A model generated the notes under the pieces. That model saw only the letters and a program-made list of their open reading frames with translations, did not search any database and was not told the origin of the DNA. Below are positions 31,901-42,842 of a DNA stretch of 64,000 nucleotides, piece by piece. Source of the DNA: Manduca sexta (Eukaryota > Arthropoda > Insecta > Lepidoptera > Sphingidae); contig NC_051123.1 in NCBI RefSeq assembly GCF_014839805.1, forward strand, positions 4,446,727-4,510,726. The letters are read 5' to 3'. Position 1 is the stretch's first letter; every line of letters begins with the position of its first letter. Made by a program: the position numbers and the translations under genes.

Positions 31901-32504
31901 ATATAAAAATAAACTCATTTGATTTACGGGTATAATCTAAAATCAGTTAAGTTTTCAAAACCTGCCTAAAATATGATCTAATTTTAATATTATTGGCCCC
32001 AAGCTTGCTTTAGGGAAATACTTTCGTAAAATGCATTAAATAACAATAATGATTATGTTGAATTAAATACAGATTACATTACCCTGATCTGCTTATTTCC
32101 GAAAAGGTTAAGCCATAATTAACCTTGAATAATTCAATCGATCCATTTGCTTAATGAACACAAGACCAGTCCAACCCTATTTGCAAATATATCTCTATTA
32201 ATATTTTATATTATGTTATTTTAAAAATAAAAATTAACGTATCGTTCAGAACTAAAAAATATTAACATATTTTCAGTCTTACATATTTTTAAACTCTTTT
32301 TTTATAATAGTAGTTGAAATTAAAATATCATAAATATATCCGTCCATGATGGCAGTCTATACTATCTTCCTTTGTCTAACTTGGAGTAATGTTATTGAAT
32401 TATTCAGCAGTGGGGTGAAGTGGCAAGGGGCGCGTCTAGCCGCTTGTTTTTGCACCACGACACAAAGATTAGATATTGTGTATGAACTACTGTTTTTAGT
32501 GTGC
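31901..32504. other. No gene seen
   Basis: Very AT-rich, including a T/A-dominated stretch at 32180-32340. Confidence 0.35.
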
Positions 32505-32645
32505 CTACAAGGTGGACGGACGACCTGGCTAAGGTCGCAGGAAGTCGCTGGATGCAGGCCGCTTCTAACAGGTCGACGTGGAGATCCTTAGGAGAGGCCT
32601 ATGTTCAGCAGTGGACTTCCTGTGGCTGAGATGGTGGTGATGATG
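32505..32645 (+). mobile_element. LINE tail (R family), best copy
   Basis: GACGACCTGGCTAAGGTCGC, CGCTGGATGCAGGCCGCTTC, GGAGAGGCCTATGTTCAGCA, then CCTGTGGCTGAGATGGTGG and a GATGATGA end. This is the terminal segment of a common lepidopteran LINE. Confidence 0.7.
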
Positions 32646-32696
32646 ACTGTTTTTAGTATGTTTACCTACCACAGAACTAGTCTGAGAGTTTGGTAT

Positions 32697-33001
32697 ACAG
32701 GGTCATAGTGATATTACGTTACTAAATGAAACTACATACTCGTCTTCACCTTTGCTGACATTGTGCAAAAAATCATCCATTAATGAATATTTTCACCAAA
32801 AATCCTGGTTTTAGTTTTCTGATTTTTTTATCATTGTATAGTTAAATACAAATATGGCGTGTGCGTGCGTGTTTTTCTGACTAAAAGTGTGATGTTGCCG
32901 CTGCGACAAATTCTCTAAGAGTAGCAGTAGTGGCATTAGGTCACGTAATATTGAAATTACTTTTTGTCAATATTTATTTTGTTCGAAACTTACCCTTTTT
33001 T
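32697..33001 (+). mobile_element. M1 element, right end missing
   Basis: Left terminus ACAGGGTCATAGTGATATTA, interior with CACCAAAAATCCTGGTTTTA and GATGTTGCCGCTGCGAC, ending at GTTCGAAACTTAC without the inverted terminal repeat. An S3 fold-back follows within about 30 bp. Confidence 0.7.
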
Positions 33002-33032
33002 TATTTTACATCTAATCTAATCATATAATCTA

Positions 33033-33132
33033 AGCGGCGATAGCCTAGTTGGTGTGTGTGTGCCTTTGGGATGTTAACCTGCGGACATTTATCTCGGCAG
33101 TCCGTTCCACAACCAACTAGGCTATCGCCGCT
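33033..33132. repeat. S3 SINE head arranged as a fold-back
   Basis: A perfect 21-bp inverted repeat: 33033-33053 starts AGCGGCGATAGCCTAG, and its complement fills 33112-33132. The interval between them is a minus-strand S3 head (B-box-like AGGTTAACATCC). The second head start is therefore a short inverted duplication of the SINE's own 5' end. Confidence 0.85.
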
Positions 33133-33231
33133 AGAGATATAATAATTGTAATTAATTTTCAGAATCGGAGTGATAGTTCCACACATGAGTAATAACGAAC
33201 TAAGTAAGCATTAAGGTTTATAACATAGTAA

Positions 33232-33490
33232 GTGCTCCCGTCTTCGCCCACGTGATAAGCCTTTCTTGTTACAAAAGTGGCAAAAACATGTGATTCGTAG
33301 CACCACCAGAACGCTGCCAGCGACATCTATTTTCAAATATTACATTATTTCCCCTGGGCGAATTTTACCGGGTTAAAGTTAGCCTTGTTAATCCACATCA
33401 TGGTCTACCCATGCGCCAAATTTCATCAAAATCTGTCCAGCTGTCTCTAACATCCAAAAAACCACCAAGTTTCGCATTTATACTAGTAAG
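33232..33490 (-). mobile_element. Helitron-like relic
   Basis: CCCGTCTTCGCCCACGTGAT and CCAAATTTCATCAAAATCTG, the diverged complement of the 3' block seen at 41254. No CTAG terminus remains. Confidence 0.45.
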
Positions 33491-33998
33491 AAGATAACAT
33501 AGAGATTTATACGAAATTGAATGTGAATATAGTAATTCTGTAGACATTACTACGCTCTAAGAGCCTTCTCGTACTACAGGATTCGGAGATTTCCATCCCT
33601 CGCCCATGAATAAACAAAACCCATAAACACTCTGCCGTATTGACATGCGACAATTCAGAGTGGCATCATTCATAGCAAACACGGTGCAACACTTCGGTGG
33701 GATATTCCGTTTTTACAATGGAATAACAAAATGACGAGAAACAAAGTTTTTAACGATATGCGAAATTACAAAAAATTACATAGTTCGATGATTTTGTAAA
33801 AATAACAGTTTAATAGTCTGTATTTGGAGTTAGGACTTAACACATAACTGGTATATTTTTGTACGTAATTAGTAATTACCGTAATCCATAAGTAAGTATA
33901 ACGCAATTTTATGTTACTTGTGAAGTTTGATTTCTTAAAACAAATGTGGAATTTACTTTCTTCATTTAATGTCTATTGTGTCATTATCTAAGAATACA
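33491..33998. other. No gene seen
   Basis: AT-rich spacer. Confidence 0.35.
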
Positions 33999-34313
33999 GG
34001 GCCATTTTGAAATTGAGTAAATAAATGAAACCACATACATCTACCTCTGCTAATTTATGAGTTTATGATAATTTTGTAGTTTAATGCGAACATGGTTGCG
34101 TGAGAGTATATTACTGACGGAAAGTGTGATGTTTCTGCTACGACGAATTCTCTTAAAGTAGTAGTATTAGGGCGTGTAAAATTAAAATTACTTTTTATTG
34201 ATATTTAGTTTGTTCGAAATAAACACTTTCTTATTTTGCGTCCGCAGTTAGGGTAACTTATTATAAAGTGTTATGTTCATGAAGTTTTGGTTACAATAAG
34301 TAACGCAATGTCA
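33999..34313. mobile_element. M1 element, both ends visible
   Basis: Left CAGGGCCATTTTGAAATTG, right AAGTAACGCAATGTCAACAT, with an internal deletion compared with 869-1277 (about 315 bp). Confidence 0.65.
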
Positions 34314-34439
34314 ACATCGGCTATCCATTCAAACGTGTTTAACTAACTTAAAAACTAGCATTTAAATATAAACTCTAAAGTTAAACAGTCTAGGTGTAAT
34401 GTTAATTATTGAGTACTCGATTCGCGTTCCAGCTGGAAT

Positions 34440-34760
34440 AATCGCGTTAACAGTGAATACCTATAAAATGGGACCACACTTAACGCTGAGCTGAGCCTTG
34501 TGCCACTATTTACGTATCAATATATTATAAAATACGTCGATATATATGTACTACGTACTAGATTTGGCGTTCCGAACATTCACTGTGTTCAACTGAATTG
34601 AACTGTCAACCATTCAAACTGATTTTAGCGTGGTGTCAATATGATGCTTATGGTAATGTACGGAGTGGCGCTCATAATATAAAAACGCGAGTCTAAGTGC
34701 AAACCTGGATGTGAATAAAAAATATTAGTCAAATAAGTAAAATTATGTGTTGTTCAAGTG
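34440..34760 (+). promoter_or_regulatory. Possible TATA-type promoter region
   Basis: Two TATA-like boxes on the plus strand, CTATAAAATGGGACC (about 34462) and ATATAAAAACGCGAG (about 34678), each with a less AT-rich segment downstream. Insect TATA promoters look like this, but no coding start follows within sight and chance matches are common in AT-rich DNA. Confidence 0.15.
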
Positions 34761-35268
34761 AATAAATAAGTTATAACAGTGACGTATTGGTTGCTATTTT
34801 AGTTCAGATGTTCAACTAATAGTTTATAAGGTTATAGTTCGTTCTATAGAATATACGTCAATGATAAAATAGGTAACTTAATACTCAAAGGAGTTTGCAA
34901 TACAATCATATTGTGTCTACGGTACGGAGATCATAATATCTTGTGATCCACAAAAAATATTAAAAGAGTTTATGAAAAAAAGTATCGATAAATTTTTTTT
35001 ACTAATTGTTGTAATAAAGTGTGACAAGATTTAAATACAAATATTGTTTGGATTGAAAAATTTTTCTAAATTTAAAATTTTTCTACGTAAAAGTGATGCC
35101 TCGATTTGACATCCACCATAATAAAAGCTTATAATAATAGTTCATAGTATCATATAAAAGAAAAAAGAACCATTTTTTAACTATTTTTTTTTTACAACCA
35201 AATATTTTTTCCATAGGGTTTTCCCCGCGATATTGCAATCGAAAAAATGACACCGCGCGCGGATCGTA
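34761..35268. other. No gene seen
   Basis: Very AT-rich, upstream of the E2F/YY1-like patch. Confidence 0.35.
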
Positions 35269-35298
35269 CAAAATGGCGTCCTGTCAGTTGGCGCCAAA
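35269..35298. promoter_or_regulatory. YY1-like and E2F-like sites in a CpG-rich patch
   Basis: CAAAATGGCGTC (35269-35280) is one base from the YY1 consensus. TTGGCGCCAAA (35288-35298) is a near-palindromic E2F-type site. The preceding 30 bp contain CCGCGCGCGG. Such combinations mark housekeeping or cell-cycle promoters. No gene was identified on either side. Confidence 0.3.
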
Positions 35299-35799
35299 TT
35301 AAACGTTGTCCTGTATGATATCGCTCTTTGATCTCACTCCCGGAGGAGTGTTTGTACAGTGCCGCGTCTGTCTGTTTGTCCTGCAAGCGTTGAAAGGAAG
35401 CTCGTGAATGCTTGAGGACGTTCTCTTTCAATAGGAGATTTATATCGAAGGAGTATACCGTCAACTATAGCGTCGCAATTTGTGGATTGTAGATACAGTG
35501 ATACGGGTGAATGGCGAGGGTTGGTCTGTTCGCTGTTTAGATTTCTTTCTATTGATTGGTGTTGGAATATTTTTTTTTTGTCTATCATTAATTCGTTCAC
35601 TCAGTCAATCGCTACTGGGATTGTTTTTCTATTAATTCGTGTTGGAATCGTTGTTTTATCATTCATTCATTCACCCAGTCAATCTTATACGTAGGTATGC
35701 TTTTGACAATACGTCAAAAAATTACTTAAAAATAATACTAATTTTATGATTTTAACTTGATATTTGTAAAATCAGTAGTTTAACCACATTTGTATTACA
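35299..35799. other. No gene assigned; short frames downstream of promoter-like patch
   Basis: Mixed composition up to about 35480, then AT-rich with repeated TCATTCATTC/GTTGGAATCGTTG units (35560-35680). Overlapping short frames on both strands have no recognisable motif. Confidence 0.3.
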
Positions 35800-35950
35800 T
35801 AATAATATTAGCCCTGTAATATCCACTGTCCACTGCGGGCCTCCACTACTATAGAGAAGATTCAGGCCTTAACAAACCAAGCTGGCCTAGTGCAAATAGA
35901 TAGAGTTCACATACCTTCATAATTCTTACGAACAACTTAAACGTAGGTCT
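35800..35950 (-). mobile_element. S3 SINE, tail part, decayed
   Basis: Complement of the family tail (GGCCAGCTTGGTTTGTTAAG, GGAGGCCCGCAGTGG). Head absent. Confidence 0.65.
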
Positions 35951-36055
35951 GTTATAACATTGATATAAAACAATTTAATAGGCTTTCATCGCGGTTTTTT
36001 TTTATAATTTTCTCCTGACGTTTCAAAGACTTTGCAGCCTTCATGGTCACGGAGG
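35951..36055 (-). repeat. M4 repeat copy
   Basis: Minus strand: GACCATGAAGGCTGCAAAG, TTTGAAACGTCAGGAGAAAA and CCGCGATGAAAGCC, the M4 order. Confidence 0.6.
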
Positions 36056-36460
36056 GGGCTGTCAGTTTGACATATTCAACGCCAAACTCTATAATAAATT
36101 GGTCTAAAACCAATAAAAGTGATTGGCCTCACGCGACGCGGTAACACCAGTTTTATAGCTTCATTACTCTGATTAGATATTGGTTACACTCTAAGGGCCT
36201 ATTGCGTTTCAAATCGCGCTACTTTGATGTTACGTGTGGCCAAACACTTCAATCAATATTGATGTAAAAGGTTTATGAAACTTTAGGACAATATAACGCA
36301 ATCGGTAAAATGAATGCATCACTGATCTTCGAGTAAAGGATGGATCGTATCAAATACCTTTACTCGCGAGGAACTAGGATTTCGGAAGTTTTATAAATGT
36401 AAAAACGAAGTTGATATTTTACGTCGATGTTATAAAATATACTTTTTTAGTATTTATATT
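36056..36460. other. No gene seen
   Basis: Unique-looking spacer. Confidence 0.35.
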
Positions 36461-36585
36461 TATACTATTATATAAAGCTGAAGATTTTGTTTGAACTCGC
36501 GAATCCCAGATACCTACCACTACTAAACCGATTTTGTTTTTTTTTTACATTAATTGGAAGCAACATTACTTCGGAGTGATATAGA
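36461..36585 (+). mobile_element. A-type Helitron, 5' end fragment
   Basis: TATACTATTATATAAAGCTG, then GAAGATTTTGTTTGAACTCG, as at the starts of A1-A3. Interrupted by an S3 SINE at 36586. Confidence 0.65.
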
Positions 36586-36841
36586 GTCAGCCTTGTATTA
36601 TATACTGTCCCACAGCTGGGCACGGGCCTCTTCTACTACTGAGAGGGATTAGGCCTCAGTCCACCACGCTGGCCTCGTACGGATTTGTAGGCTTCACACA
36701 CCCTCAAAATGCCTATAGAGAACTTCTCACGTTGTTCTCCTTCGACGTTAAAGAAAGCCATTATTCACAAACAATATATACAACTTTAGAAAAGTCAGAG
36801 GTGTGTGCCTTTGAACCTATGATCATTAGGCTATCGTAGCT
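36586..36841 (-). mobile_element. S3 SINE, internally deleted
   Basis: Tail and body are well preserved on the minus strand. The head is shortened (TACGATAGCCTAATGATC) and the B-box region is partly lost. It lies next to the Helitron 5' fragment. Confidence 0.75.
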
Positions 36842-37079
36842 TACTTACATAATATATTTTCTTGAAATCTTATTCATCCTTAACCCCAGACCTACTAACA
36901 TCATTATTCAAATAAAAAATAGAAAAATTAGATCAAGCACCCGAGCATTCGCCTCGTAATCTGATATATGAGCCATCAATCACAATGATTAGGTTATGTG
37001 GAGATTATGACGGACTGGTGATTAAGGCCGTGGTCAGTACAATGGTATTGGAAGCAGATTTTGGTTATTATTCATGGTA

Positions 37080-37290
37080 TCTATACATATTATCAAACAA
37101 AGTCCCCTTGTATGTCTGTATGATATCAATTTTCTCAAAATTAACTGAACGAATTTATATGAAATTTGGTATGGAGGTCGTTTAAGATCCTACGAAGGTT
37201 ATAGGCTACTTTCTATCCCGGGAAAATGTATAACGGGACTTTTAGCGCGGAAAACTCTTTCACGCAGGCGAATCCGCGAGCAAAAGCTAG
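37080..37290 (+). mobile_element. Miniature Helitron, 211 bp, both ends intact
   Basis: TCTATACATATTATCAAAC start after A37079 and GAGCAAAAGCTAG end before T37291, with a 3' hairpin region (CGCAGGCGAATCCGCG). It contains little more than the sequence shared with the 3' half of A-type elements, so it is an extreme deletion derivative. Confidence 0.7.
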
Positions 37291-37455
37291 TACTACTACA
37301 TAAAGCTGAAGACTATTCATTTGAACGTATTAATCTCACGAACTGCTAAACCAATTATGATTTTTTTACACTAAAGAATGCTGCATTACTCTTGAGTACC
37401 ATAGCCTCCTTTTAAACCGAGAAAATATTTATAGCGTAAAAAAATTCACGCACAA
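37291..37455 (+). mobile_element. Helitron 5' end fragment, adjacent to previous 3' end
   Basis: TACTACTACATAAAGCTGAA, then a TTTGAACGTATTAATCTCAC segment, matching the A-type 5' region. It follows the CTAG of the miniature Helitron directly, giving a head-to-tail junction like those at 6.5 kb. Confidence 0.6.
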
Positions 37456-37785
37456 TTATTCTTACTAAATATTCTACACAAATATTCCTAAAACATTTTA
37501 TAGATACACAAATAAATGGAGAAGCAATAAAAAATCTTTGAAAATAAATAATGAAACTGATTAGATCGTTGTGATCCAACACGTATTATATCTGCATTAA
37601 TCAATAAGAGACTGTTGCAATAAATACTTCCAAAAGTACCAGTTTTCCAGTTTCTAATGTCTACCATAAATTTAACACAAATCACACGCCGACGCAATAC
37701 GACCCTTTGAAAATCGCAATAAATCCAACTCAAACTGCCAAACATTGTACAAATTCAACAAAAATATTTTCTCTAAACTATCAAG
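37456..37785. other. No gene seen
   Basis: AT-rich DNA left of the promoter-like cluster. Minus-strand frame 37488-37745 has no recognisable motif. Confidence 0.35.
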
Positions 37786-37892
37786 TCACGGTGGCGACGG
37801 AAGTGACGGCGGCGATGCGCGTGCGTCGCGCTTCCGGCCGCGTGAACCAAAATGGCGGCGGCACGCTTCCGGCTGGCATAGGAAGTGACGCT
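37786..37892 (+). promoter_or_regulatory. ETS/CRE/YY1 promoter-like cluster
   Basis: Within about 105 bp there are a perfect YY1-type site CAAAATGGCGGC (about 37848-37859), two CTTCCGG ETS cores (37831 and 37866) and two GGAAGTGACG composites (about 37799 and 37881) that combine an ETS core with a CRE half. CpG density is high in an otherwise AT-rich region. YY1 sites in this orientation usually lie at or just downstream of plus-strand start sites. No gene downstream was identified. Bidirectional use is possible. Confidence 0.45.
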
Positions 37893-38827
37893 GAGGGTGC
37901 TGTCGGCTTGTATAAATTATGATTAGGGATGCTGTATTGTTGGTTGCACAAAGCGTTGCATCTCGCAAGGTCCGATGAATGCAACTTGCTTTGATAAATT
38001 CTGTTGTCTTTTATTAAGTTATGTTGAAGCGACGTTCGTGGAAAGTTTGCATAAAGCCGACATTGTACGAATTTACAAGTTGTAAATGAATAATAGTAAA
38101 TAAACTACAATATTTCTGTATGAAAAGGAAATCCTGCTGAAAGTAGTTGGAGTTCACACCACTGTCTGTAAAGTTTGTGTGGACACAAATACTATTGTAG
38201 TCCCTATCAATAATTTAGCTTGTAAAATAATTATGTATTTGTTGATAAAGGAAGTTATGAAACAAAAGAAAATAAAACTTAATACCTCAATATAAAGTAG
38301 GGAACAGAATGGTAGAACAATTCGACTAAAAACAATAAGTTCAAAAATGTTGGACTCATGCAATGGTTACTAAATCTATCGTGAAATAGCAAAACGCATA
38401 TGTAAAATATTTCATATTTTCCATGTCGTACTTTGCACATTTTTGATTAGCTTATTTTCTGTAAATAAAAATATTTTTGTATTCATATCTAAGTACGCTG
38501 TGACATCTTGTCACACGGACATTACAAGACGGCTTTATTACAAATTGGTAATAACTTTTCAAGTACAAAATTGGTCCTGGTATCCGCTTTATAACTGCTT
38601 ATACTGTTTAATGACTAAAAATAATAAAACCCAGGTATTTAATGTAAGTGACATATAGTTTGAACATCATGAAAATATGTAGACATGTATTGATTGTTAC
38701 ATTGATTGTATGGGCATAGAATAATAAAACTATTAACCAACTATGACGAAGGAAACGTATTCAGTTTATTTGGTAAACATGATTGGAAAGAAAATATTAG
38801 TGATTTCTTATTTACGTGGAAAATATT
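37893..38827. other. No gene recognised downstream of promoter-like cluster
   Basis: If the cluster drives plus-strand transcription, a first exon or a non-coding transcript would lie here. A weak donor-like AAGGTCCG near 37960 is the only candidate. No convincing coding frame. Confidence 0.3.
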
Positions 38828-39007
38828 GAAATAAAACTATTTTACGGATTTTATTGGGGTTTTTATATTATAGTTTTCTCCCGAGGTTTCGAAGTCTTTG
38901 TGGGCTTCTTAACCATGTGACCATGAAGGCTGCAAAATCTTCGAAACGTCGAGAGAAAATAATAATATAAATAACTGCGAGAAAACCCGTAAAATAGTTG
39001 TATTTCA
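38828..39007. repeat. M4 repeat arranged as a large fold-back
   Basis: Arms of about 83 bp, 38828-38910 and 38925-39007, pair at roughly 80 percent with a 14-base loop. Both arms are M4 sequence (CGAAACGTCGAGAGAAAAT on the right, its diverged complement on the left). Confidence 0.75.
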
Positions 39008-39119
39008 AAGAAATATTAGGATTGTTATACTTAGTAGCGAATAAAGTTAAATTCTTAAATCTAATATTTTATTGATGACACGTTAGAGTAAATAACATAA
39101 TTTGCAAACAGTCAACATT

Positions 39120-39295
39120 AGTACAAACACTCACGCATTTTATCCCCGAAGGTGTAGGCATAGACGCAACTGATACAACCACTTTCTGCCTTAACATTCC
39201 GTCCCATGATATGACAGCGGACGAGTCTATCATATCAGACACAAATTCCAAACTCGAGGCTGATAGTGAATAGAAAAACCCACTCCACTCTCCAT
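39120..39295 (-). mobile_element. S1 SINE, body and tail without head
   Basis: Minus strand: AGTGGGTTTTTCTATTCAC, GAGTTTGGAATTTGTGTCTG and CACCTTCGGGGATAAAATG. The tRNA-like head is absent. Confidence 0.7.
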
Positions 39296-39670
39296 CAGGT
39301 ACAGAGAGGTCACATTGCTTTGCACATTTAAAATACCCAAGGCATATAAATTAGTTCCGTTTGAGGTAACATCGTGGATCGAGTAATTCTATAAAAAAAT
39401 ACACATTGTCCATAATTGTGTTATAATAGTACACGTAATAGATTACGTTAGCGCAAATTGAACGTTAATAACGCTTCTTAACGCTATATAATGTTGTTAC
39501 TAATTGTTTATGGTTTATTTATTCATTTTACATATTTACTATTAAAGGGGAGATGTTTTTTTGACTTACCGTTGTGGTGTGAGTTTTTTACGTATTATCT
39601 ATGAAAAGGACGTGTGGCTTGCCATTTTAAAAGTTAGATATTATGATGATGATGATTCTACCTAATCAGA
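39296..39670. other. No gene seen
   Basis: AT-rich spacer with a short GATGATGAT run at the end. Confidence 0.35.
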
Positions 39671-40021
39671 TTTCGGTCAAGACGGCCAATCTCAACGGAG
39701 ATCAACCAGGTACGCAACAGATACTATAATGCACAAGTGTGTGCGGAATACACATAATTCTCTGTTCCTTCACTCTCATAGTCTGGTGAGACGGCAAACC
39801 GATATGACCGGAGAGAGATCAGTCGCAGGACCGACGGCTTTACGTGCTTTCCAAAGCACGGGGGTATCACACTACCAACCTCCTGATTCCGAGCTGTGAC
39901 TGAGTAATTTATTAAGATACAAAAACACAATTTTTTGTGCCCGACCCGGGTTTCGAACCCAGGACCTCAGCGCAGTTGTCGTACTCGTACCTTGTAATTA
40001 TAACTACGCCACCGAGGCAGG
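39671..40021 (-). mobile_element. S2 SINE, full length
   Basis: Minus strand starts GCCTCGGTGGCGTAGTTATA, with a B box (GGGTTCGAAACCC). The body has GTAAAGCCGTCGGTCCTGCG and the family end GTTGCGTACCTGGTTGATC. It has the same structure as the 22683 copy. Confidence 0.8.
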
Positions 40022-40366
40022 CAAAAGTTAGATGTAACTATGTTTTAAAATTGGGTTCACTGTCTGGTTTGAGGTGAAAGTATGAAGCGACAGATATAGA
40101 AACTTGAAAGAGTAGAATTAATTCGATTACTTACGGGACTATCGTCTCGATTCCAAATCCCACCAATAAATGAAGCCAGCTTTCAAAATAATACATACGC
40201 AGCTCTCCTCTAGATATAACTTAAATTCTCTTTTGTGCCGCACTTAAAAACGTCAATGCATCTCAAAATTTGTATGAACGAAGTTACAATATCTACCTAC
40301 ATTTTACAATTATACAATGTAGATATTTGACTTCTCGGATGACCAACACTAAGTCCGCGCCGTGCC

Positions 40367-40490
40367 TACGAAGGCTGCAGAGTCTTCAAAACATCGGGAG
40401 AAAATAATAATATAAATAGCCGCGATAAAAACTGTAAATAGTTCTATTTCAATGTATAACATTCGCGTAACATAAGAATTATCATATTAA
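40367..40490 (+). repeat. M4 repeat copy
   Basis: CGAAGGCTGCAGAGTCTTC, AACATCGGGAGAAAATAAT and GCCGCGATAAAAACTG, ending in ACATTCGCGTAACAT. It is a complete-looking unit without fold-back. Confidence 0.65.
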
Positions 40491-41253
40491 TTCGTTATAG
40501 GGGTGCATTTTAAAGTAATTCAACAATAGAACAATTACAACTAAATTAACGAACATTAAATAACCTAAATTATCCTAATAAACTTCTCAAAACAAATTCA
40601 ATTAATTAAAAGCAATTCCACAAAAAATTAGACAACAAAAGAACTATCAGCAAAACGTACAAAAGGGACATCCTGATTAATATAATTAAATACCACTAAA
40701 CTGATTTACTGAGCACTCCAGGACCCCGTATCCTTTCTCCTACATTAATTGGTAGGATCTTAAAACTCGAATTTCCCTTTTTTTGTTCGGCGCAGGAAGC
40801 CTGTTCTTAAAGATTGTTTTTGGTTCGCTTGCGGATTGTATGGAATATAATATGATATGCTTTATTGTCAATGCAGATGGGTAGGCAAATTAGCAGGATA
40901 TATCAATCGTTTTTAGTGAAGTATTTCGGATGTTTTTTGCATGCTTTGCTTTGGCGTGCCGCTATGAATGGTGATATGTACGATTGTCCATTGTTTTTGT
41001 AAGGTTCATTTCAATTTTATTGCGGGATGCGTCTGTCAGTTTTTAGGGCGATCCGGGGCTGTATGTCAAATGTTGGATTGGTATTGGAAGGTTTTATTTA
41101 TATGAAGACAAAGTGCACGTATGTTTTAGTGAGGCATGTCATGTATTTTTTTAAATAATTAATATGGTTTAATTAGATATTGTAGACTGAAGCGTCGACA
41201 AGGTTTAACACTATACAAATGAAAATATAACAGTCCTTTATATTGGTAATTTA
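40491..41253. other. No gene seen
   Basis: AT-rich unique-looking DNA. Confidence 0.35.
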
Positions 41254-41520
41254 CTAGCTTTTGCTCGCGGCTCCGCCCACGTGAAAGAGTTTTCCTTGAT
41301 AAAAGTCCCTGTATATATTATCTAGGGATAATAAGACTGTACCCTACTAGGGTCTCAATCTCCATACCAAATTTCATCGAAATCCGTTGAGTAGATTTTG
41401 AGTTTATCACGTTCAGACAGATGCGGAGAGGAACAGACAGTTATCTTTATATTTCACTCAATTTACATAAAACCGTAATGTACTATTAACCTAAACCTTC
41501 TTTAAGAATTGCACTATTCT
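41254..41520 (-). mobile_element. A-type-like Helitron 3' end
   Basis: CTAGCTTTTGCTCGCGGCTC at the left is the complement of the family 3' terminus (CTAG, hairpin), preceded by A41253, the expected host base. It continues with ATACCAAATTTCATCGAAAT. The 5' end was not identified and may have decayed near 41520. Confidence 0.7.
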
Positions 41521-42502
41521 TTTAAATATATGGTGTTGTAAATATATAGTAATCTCTACAAGGAGTAGTGATAATTTGATGCTTGTTTACTGGCAACAAT
41601 TTGCAGATAAAATTCTGCGCAGCTCAAACATGGCGTCTCCTACAATGTTTCCACTTGACATTGAATACAAGATTGCAAACGTCCTGTTAAGGTTAGCTAG
41701 GAAAACATCTAAGGAAAAATACTTTAACAACAATGTATCAGGGTTATATAACATTTACGGACAACACGTATGGCTTCAGCAACCATTGAACCTTTCTATT
41801 TGACCCACTTCTCACTTTCGGTAACAAATTTACGACTAAACTAATCCTGTTACCTTCAGCAGAACGCACACAAACACGAGCTCACGCACACGCGCATCGC
41901 ATACGTGTGTGAGCTAGGGCTGCCCCGCGGCGTGTTTGCCCACGAAACAGATCTGTTAGCACAGTTGATTGCAGATCGAAACTTTAGAGAACTGACCACT
42001 CGGAATCGGATTACTGGTTCGTTACCCGCAGACCATTTTTGCTGTTTGCTTGACCGCTAACAATGCAAACAAATACGGTTTGCGTGGGGTTGCGTTTTGT
42101 TATTCCGATGTTTGTTCGGCAGCCCTGATTTTGGCTCGTTTGTTACTGAAACTGTTGGATGATTGTGTAATTGGTTTCGAAATAAAATCGTTTCGTTAAT
42201 GTGTTAGATATCTTTGGTAAGTGGAAGGTAAACAGGAATAGGAGGGAAATTGCTCAAGCTTGTTATTTTGACTTTAAAATAATTATTAACTAAAATCTAC
42301 GGAATAATGTCATATTTCTTTATAAGGCATTATGGAGACTGTTTGACAGAATTCATTAATACCTCAAACCACACATTAATTATTGGAGAGGTTATAATGC
42401 CATCAAAATCATATCCAGAGAATCTAATAAGACGAGAAGTCATAAAGTTTACCTCGGAGAATCGGCCAAAACTCAAACCCAAAACCTTTACCTAGACCTT
42501 CA
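41521..42502. other. No gene seen; CpG-richer stretch
   Basis: 41860-41940 is GC-richer (ACACGCGCATCGCATACGTG, GCCCCGCGGCGTG). The frame 41576-41803 contains nothing recognisable. Confidence 0.35.
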
Positions 42503-42842
42503 CCCCGATGCAATTCTTGTGTGCTTGGTCTCCAAACCGAATGCATGCCCATACAGTAGGGGACATTTGTTGCGGCCCTAGGCACACAGTGCACCTTATG
42601 GTTGCCAAATCACAATGAAGCCTATGCACCCTCGCGAACATTTTCCGACCTTCTCTGATCCATCCTAAGAGGGTTCCTTCTCCTTCCCCAGATAATCCCT
42701 CCCAACATTCGTCCAGGCCTCCTTTCCAGATATTCCTTCCCAACTTTTTCCCAGGCCCCTACAAGTGCTAAGATGGGGGATTCCACTATCCCATTCACAG
42801 GTTTCTCCCAGTGTTGACTGCAGGGTCAAATAGAAAAAAAAC
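42503..42842 (+). mobile_element. R5 retroposon-like repeat
   Basis: GATGCAATTCTTGTGTGCTT, GGGGACATTTGTTGCGGCCC, a CCTTCTCCTTCCCC middle and GTTGACTGCAGGGTC, followed by an A run (about 42834-42842). Same order as at 24140 and 28447. Confidence 0.7.

Noticed and set aside
37781..37984. Overlapping frames on both strands across the ETS/YY1 cluster.
   Set aside because: They are explained by CpG richness of a promoter-like island. The ATG in the YY1 motif opens only a very short frame.
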